A DNA stretch of 64,000 nucleotides from Pelolinea sp. (GTDB lineage Bacteria > Chloroflexota > Anaerolineae > Anaerolineales > Anaerolineaceae), in NCBI GenBank assembly GCA_012797975.1, contig JAAZOD010000020.1, forward strand, positions 62,001-126,000, read 5' to 3'. Each line of letters opens with the position of its first letter. Position 1 is the first letter of the stretch. This document shows, piece by piece, positions 1 to 9,064 of this stretch. A program made the translations under genes and the position numbers. A model generated the notes under the pieces. The model made no database searches and was not told the DNA's origin. It saw only the letters and a program-made list of their open reading frames with translations.

Positions 1-37
1 AACAGCTCATTTCGGGGTTTGAAAATTTCATATAGGT

Positions 38-43
38 TATAAT
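38..43 (+). promoter_or_regulatory. -10 box (TATAAT) of a probably leaderless gene
   Basis: A perfect TATAAT lies 6 nt before the ATG at 50 and no Shine-Dalgarno sequence fits between them. Transcription would start at or within a base or two of the ATG. No good -35 box is visible in the 37 bases upstream. Confidence 0.55.
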
Positions 44-49
44 GCCGGC

Positions 50-1351
50 ATGTTTAAAAGTAGAAAGTCGATCCTTATTGTCATGGCCTGCCTCATTCTT
101 GTTGCGGGATCTCTGCTGGTTTTTAATACCCGCGTCCAGGAATGGGTCGGTTGGCATGCTTCTCAGTTTTATAGCTGGCTGAAAGTTCAAGTGAACCCGC
201 CCGAAAAAGTGGAATTCAGTGCTTCTAGCGACAGCACACAGGAACTGCCGCAGCCCGCGGTTACTACTCTCCCATCTTCAACGCCTGCTGTGCAGGAAAC
301 TGGCCAACCGCAGGGCGGAGACGCCCCGACTTCCGGCAGCAACTCCTTACCCGCTTTTATGGAGCTGGAGGGTGCCACTTATTTTTCCCAACACAATCGC
401 TGGAATTATTGCGGACCTGCCAACCTGGCAATGGCGCTATCGTATTGGGGTTGGGAAGGCACTCATGACGACATAGCGCATGTGGTGAAGCCGTACCAAA
501 AAGACAAAGCTGTCATGCCGTATGAGCTGGTCGATTATGTACAAACCCAAACCGAGCTGAATGCGCTGACCAGGGTGGGGGGTGACCTGCGGTTGTTGAA
601 AACATTCATTGCCAACGGATTCCCGGTGATCGTTGAAAAAGGGCCTTATTTTCGTGATATCAGCTACCGCGTCACCTGGATGGGGCATTATCAGTTGTTG
701 ACCGGCTACGATGATGCACGTTCTATTTTCATCGCGCAGGATTCGTATATCCACGCAAACTATGAACAGGATTACGCCGAACTGGTTGACCAATGGCGTT
801 CCTTCAATTACACCTATATCGTGGTCTACCCAAGCACCAAACGGAATGATGTGTTGAACATTCTGGGCGAGAACGGCGACGAAGGTCAAAATTATCGGCT
901 GGCTGCCCAGAAAGCCGTGGATGAAATCTATACTCTGGAAGGTATTCACCAGTTCTTTGCCTGGTATAACTACGGAACCAACCTGGTCTATCTACGCGAT
1001 TACAGTGGCGCGGCGGATGCCTATGATCAGGCGTTGACCTTATACAATCAACTGCCCGAAGATAACACCATACGTCCCTACCGTATCCTCTGGTATGAAA
1101 CCGGACCGTATTATGCCTATTATTTCATGGCGCGCTATCAGGATGTGATCGACCTGGCGACCAATAATTCCATCGATATGGTGCGCGATGATGAGCCGGC
1201 GCTGGAAGAGAGTTATTACTGGCGCGGCAGAGCCAGGGTTGCAATAGGCGCTCAGGAAGAAGCCATTGACGATTTTATGACCTGCCTTACTTACCATCCG
1301 GACTTTACCCCATGCGTCGAAGAACTGAACGCATTGGGGATATTTCCATAG
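50..1351 (+). CDS. Membrane-anchored C39-like cysteine peptidase with C-terminal TPR-like repeats
   Basis: This 433-residue protein starts with a hydrophobic segment (about residues 8-25) that should act as a signal anchor, followed by a Ser/Thr/Pro/Gln-rich extracytoplasmic linker (about 57-100). The papain-like C39 domain follows: Cys121 in NYCGPANLAMAL is the expected nucleophile, the GHYQLLTGYDD segment holds the histidine, and AQDSY holds the Asp. From about residue 290 the chain becomes helical with Tyr/Ala-rich TPR-like repeats. C39 relatives process leader peptides or act as free extracytoplasmic peptidases. No bacteriocin or ABC exporter gene adjoins it, so a bacteriocin-maturation role is unsupported and the substrate is unknown. 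It is monocistronic and the ATG is favoured by the -10 box just upstream. Confidence 0.8.
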   Translation: MFKSRKSILIVMACLILVAGSLLVFNTRVQEWVGWHASQFYSWLKVQVNPPEKVEFSASSDSTQELPQPAVTTLPSSTPAVQETGQPQGGDAPTSGSNSLPAFMELEGATYFSQHNRWNYCGPANLAMALSYWGWEGTHDDIAHVVKPYQKDKAVMPYELVDYVQTQTELNALTRVGGDLRLLKTFIANGFPVIVEKGPYFRDISYRVTWMGHYQLLTGYDDARSIFIAQDSYIHANYEQDYAELVDQWRSFNYTYIVVYPSTKRNDVLNILGENGDEGQNYRLAAQKAVDEIYTLEGIHQFFAWYNYGTNLVYLRDYSGAADAYDQALTLYNQLPEDNTIRPYRILWYETGPYYAYYFMARYQDVIDLATNNSIDMVRDDEPALEESYYWRGRARVAIGAQEEAIDDFMTCLTYHPDFTPCVEELNALGIFP

Positions 1352-1561
1352 AGAATAGCTGTAACGGTTGCCTCGTTACTCTTCGCGATTGGGAACCTGG
1401 TAAATTCTTCACCAGCGCTCAGAATGATCGGGCGCAGCGGCTGAAAGACCTGTTCGAATTGATAAACATTTCAGACCTGGCCGCGTGTTGTAAATTTCTT
1501 ACTCCAGCGTGAACTGTTGCTGTGCAAGAACATTCCACAGGTACAATTAGGTTGAGGGAAA

Positions 1562-2842
1562 ATGGTCAGAATCCTGCATTTCTCCGATGCGCACATCGAT
1601 ACGGTCCGCCAGGGTCGACACGACCCGCAAAGCGGATTGCCCGTGCGCACATTGGATTTCCTGCAAGCTCTGGACATCATCGTTGACACCGCCATTGCGC
1701 AAAAAGCGGAGCTGGCCATTTTTGCCGGGGATGCCTACCGCAACCAATTGCCCGCTCCCACCTTTCAACGTGAATGGGGAAAGCGTATCCTGCGTTTATC
1801 ACAAGCCGGTATTTTTACCATACTGGTGGTGGGCAATCACGATGTCTCCCCCGCCACCGGGCGCGCTCATGCCCTGCAGGAGTTCGAAACGCTGCGCATC
1901 CCGAACACCTGTGTGATCAGCGAACCCTGTCTTTTAACTCCGAAAGACCTGAACGGCTTGCCCCTTCAGATCATCGGACTGCCGTGGATCTCGCGCTCAG
2001 GTTTGATGGCGTATACAGAAGCACGGGGAAAATCTCTGAAAGACGTACAGGTTGAAATCGAAGATTTATTAAGCGATGCATTGAAAGACCTGCTGAACCA
2101 GTTGGACCCAGCGCTGCCAGCCATCCTCACGGCACACCTTACCGTGCAGGGTGCGGTTTATGGCAATGAGCGCAGTGTCATGCTCGGGCGTGACCTGACC
2201 ATCCCACCCGGATTGCTGAAAGACGAGAAGCTGGATTATGTGGCATTGGGCCATATCCATCGTTTTCAGGACTTGAACAAAGGGCAATATCCTCCCATCG
2301 TTTATGCGGGCTCTATTGAAAAAATGGATTTTGGGGAAATGCGGGATGCCAAAGGTTTCGTGCTGGCGGATGTGGAAAGGAAGAAGACAAGCTATACTTT
2401 TCACCCACTATCCGGAAGGAAATTCCTGTCTTCTGATATTGAGGTCACGGATCAGGATGCCATAACCGATACGATCATCAAAAAGATGCCCTCCCGGGAT
2501 AGTCTGAAAGACGCTATCTTTCGTCTGAATCTGTTCTATCCGAGTAAATGGGAAGTGCTCATCGATGAGCATGCCATCCGTGACCATGCGGAGGATGCCT
2601 TTGAGTTTTATCTGGTGCGCAATCCATCCAGAGACGTGCGTGTTCAGCTTTCGGAAGATATGCGGCTCGGGCAAATGGCACCGCTAGATGTGATGGACGT
2701 GTACTGGAAATCGAACCATGTGGACGAAGTGCAGGCAGGGGAATTGCGCCGCCTTGCCACCACCATCATGCAAAGTTGTGAGCGGAATGAATCGGTCGAT
2801 GCTTTTTTGGAAAAACTGGAGAAAGGATCGGGTGAAGCATGA
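1562..2842 (+). CDS. sbcD: Exonuclease SbcCD, nuclease subunit SbcD (Mre11-like)
   Basis: SbcD is the Mn-dependent phosphoesterase subunit of the SbcCD (Mre11-Rad50) complex, which trims DNA ends and cleaves hairpins during double-strand-break processing. The 426-residue protein shows the calcineurin-like motifs in order: FSDAHID near the N-terminus (Asp9, His11), FAGDAY, VVGNHD, TAHL and GHIH. The C-terminal part is the capping and SbcC-binding region. It is the first gene of a four-gene run and its stop overlaps the sbcC start (ATGA). A TACAAT box at 1542-1547 lies 14 nt before the ATG, so the leader would be very short. The 210 bases before it (1352-1561) contain no gene I recognise. Confidence 0.93.
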   Translation: MVRILHFSDAHIDTVRQGRHDPQSGLPVRTLDFLQALDIIVDTAIAQKAELAIFAGDAYRNQLPAPTFQREWGKRILRLSQAGIFTILVVGNHDVSPATGRAHALQEFETLRIPNTCVISEPCLLTPKDLNGLPLQIIGLPWISRSGLMAYTEARGKSLKDVQVEIEDLLSDALKDLLNQLDPALPAILTAHLTVQGAVYGNERSVMLGRDLTIPPGLLKDEKLDYVALGHIHRFQDLNKGQYPPIVYAGSIEKMDFGEMRDAKGFVLADVERKKTSYTFHPLSGRKFLSSDIEVTDQDAITDTIIKKMPSRDSLKDAIFRLNLFYPSKWEVLIDEHAIRDHAEDAFEFYLVRNPSRDVRVQLSEDMRLGQMAPLDVMDVYWKSNHVDEVQAGELRRLATTIMQSCERNESVDAFLEKLEKGSGEA

Positions 2843-5406
2843 TACCGGTCAGACTCCAACTGCGCGGGTTTCTTTCGTATAAGGAACCGATCGATCTCTC
2901 GTTTGATGATTTTGACCTGGCGTGTATCTGCGGCGATAATGGAGCAGGGAAATCTTCCCTTTTGGATGCCATTACCTGGGTGCTGTTCGGCAAAGCACGC
3001 CGCAATGATGATGGCGTGATCAACAACACCTGCAGTGAAGCCGAAGTGGTCTATCAGTTTGTCTATGAAAATACGCTTTACCGCGTGCAGCGCATCAAAG
3101 CGCGCAACCGCCCGGTGGTCCTGGAGTTTCAAGCGAAAGGAGAAGAAGAAAACTGGAAAGTGCTTAGCGAACGCAGTGTGGCGGATACGCAAAGGGTGAT
3201 CCACGAAACTTTGCATTTGGATTATGACACCTTCATCAATGCCTCTTTCTTTCTGCAAGGGAAGGCGGATGAATTCACTCAAAAAAATTCCACTGCACGC
3301 AAAGAGATCCTGGCAGGCATTCTGGGCATGGATGTATGGGAGCGTTACAAAGATTTCACCCGTGAAGTGCGTCGAAATCGCGAGGACCATATCAAGGTGA
3401 TCGAAGGTTCGTTAAAAGAAATCGATGATGAATTGGCGCAGGAAGAACAGCGCCGGCAATCCCTGAAACAGGCGCAGGCAACCCTGGATCAATTGGAAAC
3501 TCAGCGCAAAGAGCAGCAGCATCTGTACGACCAGGCGAACAAAATAACCAGTTTGCTACACGATCAACGCAAAACCAGAGATGAAGCGCAAGAAAGACAT
3601 GGCTCATTGCAAGCTGGTTTGAAGCAGGATGCGCAGCAGATCGATGAGCGACAGCAGGAAGAAGAACACCTGGTGCAGGTGGTGAACGCTGCGGAGCAGA
3701 TCGAACAGGATTACAAGGCACGGATTGTTTTAGTAGGGAAGCTTCAAAAACTGGATGAGCTTTCTCGCCAATACTTTTTGCTGCAGCAAAAACAAGCTTC
3801 GCTTGAAAAGTCCGTGGCGATCGAAGAAAGCCGTTTGAAGCAAGAACTGCTCACTCTGGAAAAAGAAAAAAACAAAATCCAGCACCTATATTTCGATGTA
3901 CCGGAATTGGAAAAAAAGAAAGAACAATATTCCGCAGAATTGTTGCGTCTGCAAAAAAATGTGGATGAACAAAATGAGCTGAAAAAGGAGCTGGAAGCGG
4001 ACACACTGCAGAAAAGTAGCCTGCAGGCAGAAAACAAGACCCTGCGCGAGACCATGCAAAAGCTCAAAGAACGCATGGACCGCTTGCAACAAGAAAGCGG
4101 ATCCATCTGTCCACTGTGCGGCCAACCCCTGAGCGAGGAGCACCGCAAGCAGGTGCTCGTGGAGATCACTGCGGAAGGCCAGCAGAATGCAGCCCTCTAT
4201 CATAAAAACGAGGAACTGATCCAGCAACTGCAAAATGAGATCCTGGCTTGTGAGCAGCAGATCACATCCATTGATGATCGGGTGCAGCAAACGAGGGGCA
4301 AGGAACGAGAATTGGGAGCACTGGAGAGCGATCTGAACAGGATGCGGATGGAAATTTCCGAATGGGAACAGACGGGCATCAACGACCTGAAGATGATCGG
4401 GGAACGCTTAACGAAAAATGATTTTGCCGGAGAACTGCGCGACCAGGAAGCTGCCATTTTGCGGGAAATGGAAGCGTTGGGCTATGATGCTGCCCTGCAT
4501 GACTCGATTCGCAAAGAAGAACAAACCACACGAGCGGTGGAACAGAGCCATCGGGAAGTAGTGATCGCCGCCAACCGCCTGGAGCCGCTGCGCAGAGAGA
4601 TCAACACACTGCGCGCCCGCCATCAAAGCGACCAGCAAGAATTGGAAACGCTTGCCAAAAAATTAAAGGAAATGGATGGCAAGATCCAGGAGACAGAGGA
4701 TCAACTGCCCGATGTGGAAGGGATCGGGGAGCGATTGAATGACATCATCGTTCAGGAAAACCAGCAGCGCGCAGTGGTGGGGGGAGCTACGCAACTGGTT
4801 TCGGTGATCGAAACCCAGAAAGAGCGTAGAAAAAAGATTCGGGAAGAAATGAAAACCCTTCTACAAGAACAGGCAAATCTCCTTATGTTGGAGAGAGATT
4901 TTGGGCGTGATGGAGTACAAGCGTTATTGATCGAAGAAGCGCTGCCGCAAATGCAGATGCAGGCGAATGAGATTCTCCGAAACCTTTCCTCTGGCAGCAT
5001 GAGTGTAACGTTTCGGACCGAACGCGAGTATAAGGATAAGAAGCGTGATGATAAAATGCAGGTGCTGGATATTCTCATCAGCGATGCCGAGGGTGTGCAA
5101 CGTCCCTACGATCTCTATTCGGGCGGTGAGGCGTTCCGCATCAATTTTGCCATCCGCCTGGCACTTTCTAAAGTGCTGGCACAGCGTGCCGGTGCACGCC
5201 TGCAGATGCTCGTCATCGATGAGGGGTTCGGCAGTCAGGATGCGGAGGGACGCCAGAAATTGATCGAAGCCATTAACCTGATCCGCCCTGATTTTAAAAA
5301 GATCCTGGTCATCACACACCTGGAGGAACTGAAAGATGCATTTCCAGCACGTATTGAAGTGAGTAAAACCCGCAAGGGTTCGCAAGTTGAGGTGATCGTG
5401 CAATGA
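2839..5406 (+). CDS. sbcC: Exonuclease SbcCD, ATPase subunit SbcC (Rad50-like)
   Basis: SbcC is the SMC-like ATPase of the SbcCD nuclease. Visible parts of the 855 residues: Walker A GDNGAGKSS (Gly32-Ser40); a long coiled coil rich in Glu, Gln, Lys and Leu (about 175-690) broken at the middle by the zinc-hook CPLC (Cys424, Cys427), which dimerises two molecules; the ABC signature YSGGEAFR; Walker B with D-loop in MLVIDEGFGSQDAEG; and a His switch in VITHLEEL. The start overlaps the sbcD stop by 4 nt and the stop overlaps the next gene by 4 nt, so the genes are probably translationally coupled. The length is shorter than E. coli SbcC (about 1050) but usual for many other bacteria. Confidence 0.94.
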   Translation: MIPVRLQLRGFLSYKEPIDLSFDDFDLACICGDNGAGKSSLLDAITWVLFGKARRNDDGVINNTCSEAEVVYQFVYENTLYRVQRIKARNRPVVLEFQAKGEEENWKVLSERSVADTQRVIHETLHLDYDTFINASFFLQGKADEFTQKNSTARKEILAGILGMDVWERYKDFTREVRRNREDHIKVIEGSLKEIDDELAQEEQRRQSLKQAQATLDQLETQRKEQQHLYDQANKITSLLHDQRKTRDEAQERHGSLQAGLKQDAQQIDERQQEEEHLVQVVNAAEQIEQDYKARIVLVGKLQKLDELSRQYFLLQQKQASLEKSVAIEESRLKQELLTLEKEKNKIQHLYFDVPELEKKKEQYSAELLRLQKNVDEQNELKKELEADTLQKSSLQAENKTLRETMQKLKERMDRLQQESGSICPLCGQPLSEEHRKQVLVEITAEGQQNAALYHKNEELIQQLQNEILACEQQITSIDDRVQQTRGKERELGALESDLNRMRMEISEWEQTGINDLKMIGERLTKNDFAGELRDQEAAILREMEALGYDAALHDSIRKEEQTTRAVEQSHREVVIAANRLEPLRREINTLRARHQSDQQELETLAKKLKEMDGKIQETEDQLPDVEGIGERLNDIIVQENQQRAVVGGATQLVSVIETQKERRKKIREEMKTLLQEQANLLMLERDFGRDGVQALLIEEALPQMQMQANEILRNLSSGSMSVTFRTEREYKDKKRDDKMQVLDILISDAEGVQRPYDLYSGGEAFRINFAIRLALSKVLAQRAGARLQMLVIDEGFGSQDAEGRQKLIEAINLIRPDFKKILVITHLEELKDAFPARIEVSKTRKGSQVEVIVQ

Positions 5407-6521
5407 AAGACCAAACGCTGCATCTTGGCATTCAGCAACGCGTGCTTCCGGCATATCGTATTCCCTTCTTTGATATGCTGGCTCAGGAGTATGCAGGGAA
5501 AGTGAGCATTTTCTATGGGCTGCCCCGTGCTCATGAAATGCTTGAAACCAATGCTGTTCCTCAAGTGGCACTGCATACCAAGGGAAACAACCTGCATATT
5601 TTTACGGGAAAATTCTATCTGTGCTGGCAGCTTGGCTTGATGCGTTGGCTCAAGCAATGGCAGCCGGATGTGTTGATCATGGAAACCAATCCACGTTATC
5701 CTGCTTCACGGCAAGCGATCCGTTGGATGAAAAAGCACCAGCGTAAAGTGATCGGCTGGGGCTTGGGCTCTCCCACCACACAAGGATTCTTGGGGGCTGC
5801 GCGTATGCAGGAAAGGAGCCGCTTCATCCAGCGTTTCGATGCGCTGATCACCTACAGCCAGCAGGGCGCCGAGGAGTACAGCCGATCAGGCTATCCCTGC
5901 GATCGCATTTTCGTCGCACCCAATGCGACGGCAGCCAGACCAACTGCCCCCGCCCCTGAGCGATCCTTGCGGTATGAATTCAACCAACCTCAGGTGCTTT
6001 TTGTAGGGAGACTGCAGGAACGTAAACGGGCGGATGTGCTGATCGATGCTTGTGCAAATCTGCCGGAAGAACTGCGACCGCAATTGCATATTGTGGGAGA
6101 CGGTCCGGTGAAGAACAGCTTAATGCAACTGGCGCAAGAGCGCTACCCACAAACGAAATTCTATGGTGCCTTGCATGGCAAAGAACTGGCTTCTTTGTTT
6201 CAAAAAGCCGATCTTTTCGTGCTGCCCGGCACGGGCGGGCTGGCAGTGCAGGAGGCGATGAGCTATGCGCTTCCGGTCATCGTAGGTGAGGCGGATGGCA
6301 CACAAAGCGATCTGGTGCGCCCGGAAAATGGCTGGGTGCTGAAACGAGGGGACGCTGATGAGTTGGCCGAGAAGATCCAAGAAGCACTGCAGGACATTCC
6401 TGCGTTGAGAAAGAAAGGAACGACTTCTTTCAGCATCGTGCGGGATGAGGTGAACCTTGAACGTATGCTGGCAGTTTTCATGAAAGCGATCGAGGTCGTG
6501 GTGAAAGGAAGCGAGGCATGA
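5403..6521 (+). CDS. Glycosyltransferase, family 4-like
   Basis: A 372-residue retaining GT-B type glycosyltransferase. The C-terminal half carries the typical group 1 features: FVGRLQERKRADVLIDA, LHIVGDGP, an FYGALHGKEL segment, and the acidic donor-sugar loop GTGGLAVQEAMSYALPVI. The N-terminal half is the less conserved acceptor domain. No signal peptide or membrane helix is seen, so it acts at the inner membrane face, presumably on a cell-surface glycan or glycolipid; the sugar is unknown. It starts inside the sbcC stop (ATGA) and overlaps the next glycosyltransferase the same way. Being co-translated with a DNA-repair nuclease is the odd feature. Confidence 0.87.
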   Translation: MKDQTLHLGIQQRVLPAYRIPFFDMLAQEYAGKVSIFYGLPRAHEMLETNAVPQVALHTKGNNLHIFTGKFYLCWQLGLMRWLKQWQPDVLIMETNPRYPASRQAIRWMKKHQRKVIGWGLGSPTTQGFLGAARMQERSRFIQRFDALITYSQQGAEEYSRSGYPCDRIFVAPNATAARPTAPAPERSLRYEFNQPQVLFVGRLQERKRADVLIDACANLPEELRPQLHIVGDGPVKNSLMQLAQERYPQTKFYGALHGKELASLFQKADLFVLPGTGGLAVQEAMSYALPVIVGEADGTQSDLVRPENGWVLKRGDADELAEKIQEALQDIPALRKKGTTSFSIVRDEVNLERMLAVFMKAIEVVVKGSEA

Positions 6522-7738
6522 AGATCATGCTGGTTGCCGACGGGCGAAGCGCCATCACCCAAAGTTGGCTGGCGGGCCTGGCTGGCGAAGATGTGGATAT
6601 CACCCTGGTATCCACCTTTCCCTGTGAAAAACCCCGGGAAGCAAAGGAAATGATGGTATTGCCGGTCGCTTTTTCCTCACTGGCAGGAGGGCAGGTGAAG
6701 CTTGCCGGGCAGGAACAAAAGAAAACCGGATTTCGAAAAGTGCTCTCTGCCCTGCGCGGCCTGCTGCAAAATTTGCGCTACCAAATCGGCCCGCTCACCC
6801 TGCCATTTTATAAACGACGCTATCTTGATTTTGTCAACACTACACAGCCGGATATCGTGCATGCCCTGCGCATCCCCTTTGAAGGGATGCTGGCTTCTTA
6901 CACACCTCGTAAATATCCATTCATCGTCTCGACCTGGGGAAATGACCTTACTCTGCATGCGCGCGGGTCCAAACGCATGGCGCGCTGGACGCGCCGAACC
7001 CTGCAGCGCGCCGATGGATTGATGGCAGATGCCACCCGTGATCTGGAACTGGCCGGAGATTGGAGTTTCGACGCCGCGAATCCGACATTGATGGTGCCGG
7101 GCAATGGCGGGCTGCATCTGGAATACTTCAAGCAGATGGAAGCGGCACAGGAACGCGAACCCCAGTGCTTTAACCCGCAGCAATATCAGATCATCAATCC
7201 GCGCGGATTTCGCCCCGGCAGCGTGCATCAGGACGTTTTCTTTCAAGCTATCCCCGCCATCCTTCAGGATATCCCGGGAGTCCAATTCTTCTGTCCGGCC
7301 ATGGCAGGGCAACCTGAGGCAGAGCGCAAGGTGCACGAATTGGGAATCGCGAAGCACGCACTTTTGCTGCCATATCTTCCCCAGGCAGAACTTTGGCATT
7401 TGTATCAGCACAGCGATATTTATCTTTCGCTTTCGAGCCATGATGGAACCCCCAACACCTTTCTGGAAGCCATGGCCTGTGGGTGTTTTCCGATCGTTGG
7501 AAATATCCGATCTTTGCAGGAGTGGATCGAGAATGGAAAGAATGGCCTTCTGGTAGACCCTACCGATGCAAAAGAAGTGGCGAAGGCGGTCGTAGATGCG
7601 CTACAGAACAAGAAGATGCGCGAAGAAGCCAAACCCTTGAATTGGGCCCTGCTCGACGAGCGGGCAAATCGAAAAAAGATCCGAAAAAAGGTAGTCAGTT
7701 TCTATTCCGGATTACTTGTCCATCCACCCAAAAATTGA
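6518..7738 (+). CDS. Glycosyltransferase, family 4-like
   Basis: A 406-residue GT-B glycosyltransferase. An N-terminal Rossmann half contains PDIVHALRIPFEGML and a FIVSTWGNDLTLHARG segment. The C-terminal half contains the donor-binding region SLSSHDGTPNTFLEAMACG followed by a LQEWIENGKNGLLVDP segment, matching the E-x7-E pattern of group 1 transferases. It is the last gene of the sbcD-sbcC-GT-GT run and probably works with the preceding transferase on the same surface glycan (inference from coupling). Its 3' end overlaps the convergent HAD gene by 37 nt (7702-7738), so the two genes share coding DNA and probably lack a dedicated terminator here. Confidence 0.87.
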   Translation: MKIMLVADGRSAITQSWLAGLAGEDVDITLVSTFPCEKPREAKEMMVLPVAFSSLAGGQVKLAGQEQKKTGFRKVLSALRGLLQNLRYQIGPLTLPFYKRRYLDFVNTTQPDIVHALRIPFEGMLASYTPRKYPFIVSTWGNDLTLHARGSKRMARWTRRTLQRADGLMADATRDLELAGDWSFDAANPTLMVPGNGGLHLEYFKQMEAAQEREPQCFNPQQYQIINPRGFRPGSVHQDVFFQAIPAILQDIPGVQFFCPAMAGQPEAERKVHELGIAKHALLLPYLPQAELWHLYQHSDIYLSLSSHDGTPNTFLEAMACGCFPIVGNIRSLQEWIENGKNGLLVDPTDAKEVAKAVVDALQNKKMREEAKPLNWALLDERANRKKIRKKVVSFYSGLLVHPPKN

Positions 7739-8322
7739 CTGACCTCCCGGATCACTTGAGAACTATTTTGATATTGGATGGCGTGTATACCCAGGGCGGC
7801 AGCCGCTTCAACGTTTTCGATGAGATCATCTACGAAGATGGCCTGCTGTGGTGCAACCCCCAGGCGTTTCAATGCCAGCCGGTAGATCGCTTCATCCGGT
7901 TTCATCAAGTTCACCTCACTGGAAATCACGATATCATCGAAAAGATCAGCGATCTTGAATTTCTCTTCAAGGATCATGCGTAACTGATCGGAATAGTTGC
8001 TGAGCAGCCCAATCTTCGTCGTTCCACGAAGCGTTTTAATGAAATCAATCAAGGGTTCATTGACCATGAACGAAGAAAGGAAATAATCAAAGAACTGGGC
8101 CAGGTGATCTTCCGCGATGCCGTAATCCTGCAGAATGATCCCAAAAAACGATCTGGAGCTGATTTCCCCCAGGTTTGCTTTTTTACTCAACGCTCCCTGA
8201 AAATAGCGTTCGAGCGCTTCCGCCGGCACTCCCAGCGCATGGGATAGAAAGTCATGTCCGCGACCTTCGATGGGGAGGCACAGAACGTTCGCGAAATCCC
8301 ACAGAATTGCTTTAATGGCCAT
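7702..8322 (-). CDS. HAD-superfamily hydrolase (YihX-like phosphatase group)
   Basis: A 206-residue haloacid dehalogenase-like hydrolase. Motif I is WDFANVL with the nucleophile Asp9; the usual second Asp is replaced by Ala, as in the YihX-type group whose motif reads FDxGxVL. Motif II is LLSNYSD, the motif III Lys is in LMKPDEAIY, and motif IV is FVDDLIENV. A helical cap (about 20-90) lies between motifs I and II. It is probably a small-molecule phosphatase of unknown substrate. Its start overlaps the end of the upstream histidine-phosphatase gene by 11 nt, so the two are co-transcribed, and its 3' end overlaps the convergent glycosyltransferase by 37 nt. Confidence 0.85.
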   Translation of the reverse strand: MAIKAILWDFANVLCLPIEGRGHDFLSHALGVPAEALERYFQGALSKKANLGEISSRSFFGIILQDYGIAEDHLAQFFDYFLSSFMVNEPLIDFIKTLRGTTKIGLLSNYSDQLRMILEEKFKIADLFDDIVISSEVNLMKPDEAIYRLALKRLGVAPQQAIFVDDLIENVEAAAALGIHAIQYQNSSQVIREVSQFLGGWTSNPE

Positions 8323-8956
8323 ATTGTTCTTTGTTTTTCAGATGCGTTGTATCATTTACCGCAACGAGCGTGGCTTGCCCGCGCTCGTCGATGGAAACCC
8401 GACTGATACTGCAGGAACCCAGATCAAAGCGTTTCTTCTTTTTCACCTCCTCGCCGCACGGCAGCGAGGTCAAGATGGTATTCAATGCGATCGCATGGGA
8501 AACCACGGCAATGTTTCCCCGTCCATTCTGGGAAAGAATGGAATGCCACGCATCCAGCACTCTTTGATGGAAGCTGGCGCTTTTTTCTCCGGTCAGCCGA
8601 AGCATGCTGAACCACATGGGTCCAATGAAAATGAAAAGGAGCGGATTTTGTGAATATTTTTTGTACAGATCCCGCCTTCCTTCCATTTTTCCGAATCCCA
8701 TTTCACGCAATCCATCCAGGGGTGTGACAGTAACATGCGGGAAATTCCTGGCGATAAAACCGGCGGTTTGCAGGGCCCTGCCTTGCGGGCTTGAATAGAT
8801 GTGCGTGATGTGAGAGTCAGCCAATGCGCTGGCTGCCTGTTGCGCTTCCCATTCTCCAAAAGCGCTGAGCGGGCTGTCGAGGGCACCATGCACCTTTCCC
8901 CGCTCGATCCATTCCGTCGTGCCATGTCGTACCAGGTAGATTGTTGTTGTAGCCAT
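8312..8956 (-). CDS. Histidine phosphatase family protein (phosphoglycerate mutase-like)
   Basis: A 214-residue phosphohistidine-fold protein. The signature YLVRHGTTEW places the catalytic phospho-acceptor at His11; Arg10 and the later segment VVSHAIALNTIL provide the second His. YSSPQGRALQTAG is typical of the cobC/GpmB branch. Members hydrolyse phosphate esters from small metabolites; which one cannot be told here. I chose the ATG at 8956 because a TACAAT box lies 8 nt upstream and would make a leaderless transcript starting there. The alternative TTG at 8965 has no ribosome-binding site and overlaps the box. Confidence 0.85.
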   Translation of the reverse strand: MATTTIYLVRHGTTEWIERGKVHGALDSPLSAFGEWEAQQAASALADSHITHIYSSPQGRALQTAGFIARNFPHVTVTPLDGLREMGFGKMEGRRDLYKKYSQNPLLFIFIGPMWFSMLRLTGEKSASFHQRVLDAWHSILSQNGRGNIAVVSHAIALNTILTSLPCGEEVKKKKRFDLGSCSISRVSIDERGQATLVAVNDTTHLKNKEQYGH

Positions 8957-8964
8957 AGGGCTCA

Positions 8965-8970
8965 ATTGTA
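8965..8970 (-). promoter_or_regulatory. -10 box (TACAAT) of the histidine phosphatase-HAD operon
   Basis: On the minus strand TACAAT is followed by 8 nt and then the ATG at 8956. No Shine-Dalgarno sequence is present, which suggests a leaderless mRNA. Confidence 0.5.
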
Positions 8971-9016
8971 ATGTACAAACAACATCCGTTCAATTTTTTC
9001 CTGTTAAATCCATGTT

Positions 9017-9047
9017 AAAAAAAGAACTCTCCACCGGGAGAGTTCTT
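9017..9047 (-). terminator. Rho-independent terminator of the PTS-GH4 operon
   Basis: An 11-bp perfect stem (9022-9032 with 9037-9047, loop ACCG) is followed on the minus strand by seven T residues (9017-9023). It lies just past the end of the GH4 gene at 9065. Confidence 0.88.
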
Positions 9048-9064
9048 CGCAAAGCAAAAAACAA

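Noticed and set aside
437-949. Long minus-strand open frame opposite the C39 peptidase gene
   Set aside because: It is antisense to a gene with clear motifs, has no ribosome-binding site or family feature, and reads as a shadow of plus-strand codon use.
1312-1512. 66-codon frame between the C39 peptidase gene and sbcD
   Set aside because: It starts inside the C39 gene, has no ribosome-binding site and shows no recognisable family. The interval is best left as intergenic.
2644-3390. 248-codon minus-strand frame opposite sbcD/sbcC
   Set aside because: It spans the junction of two well-supported genes, lacks motifs and would need an antisense gene.
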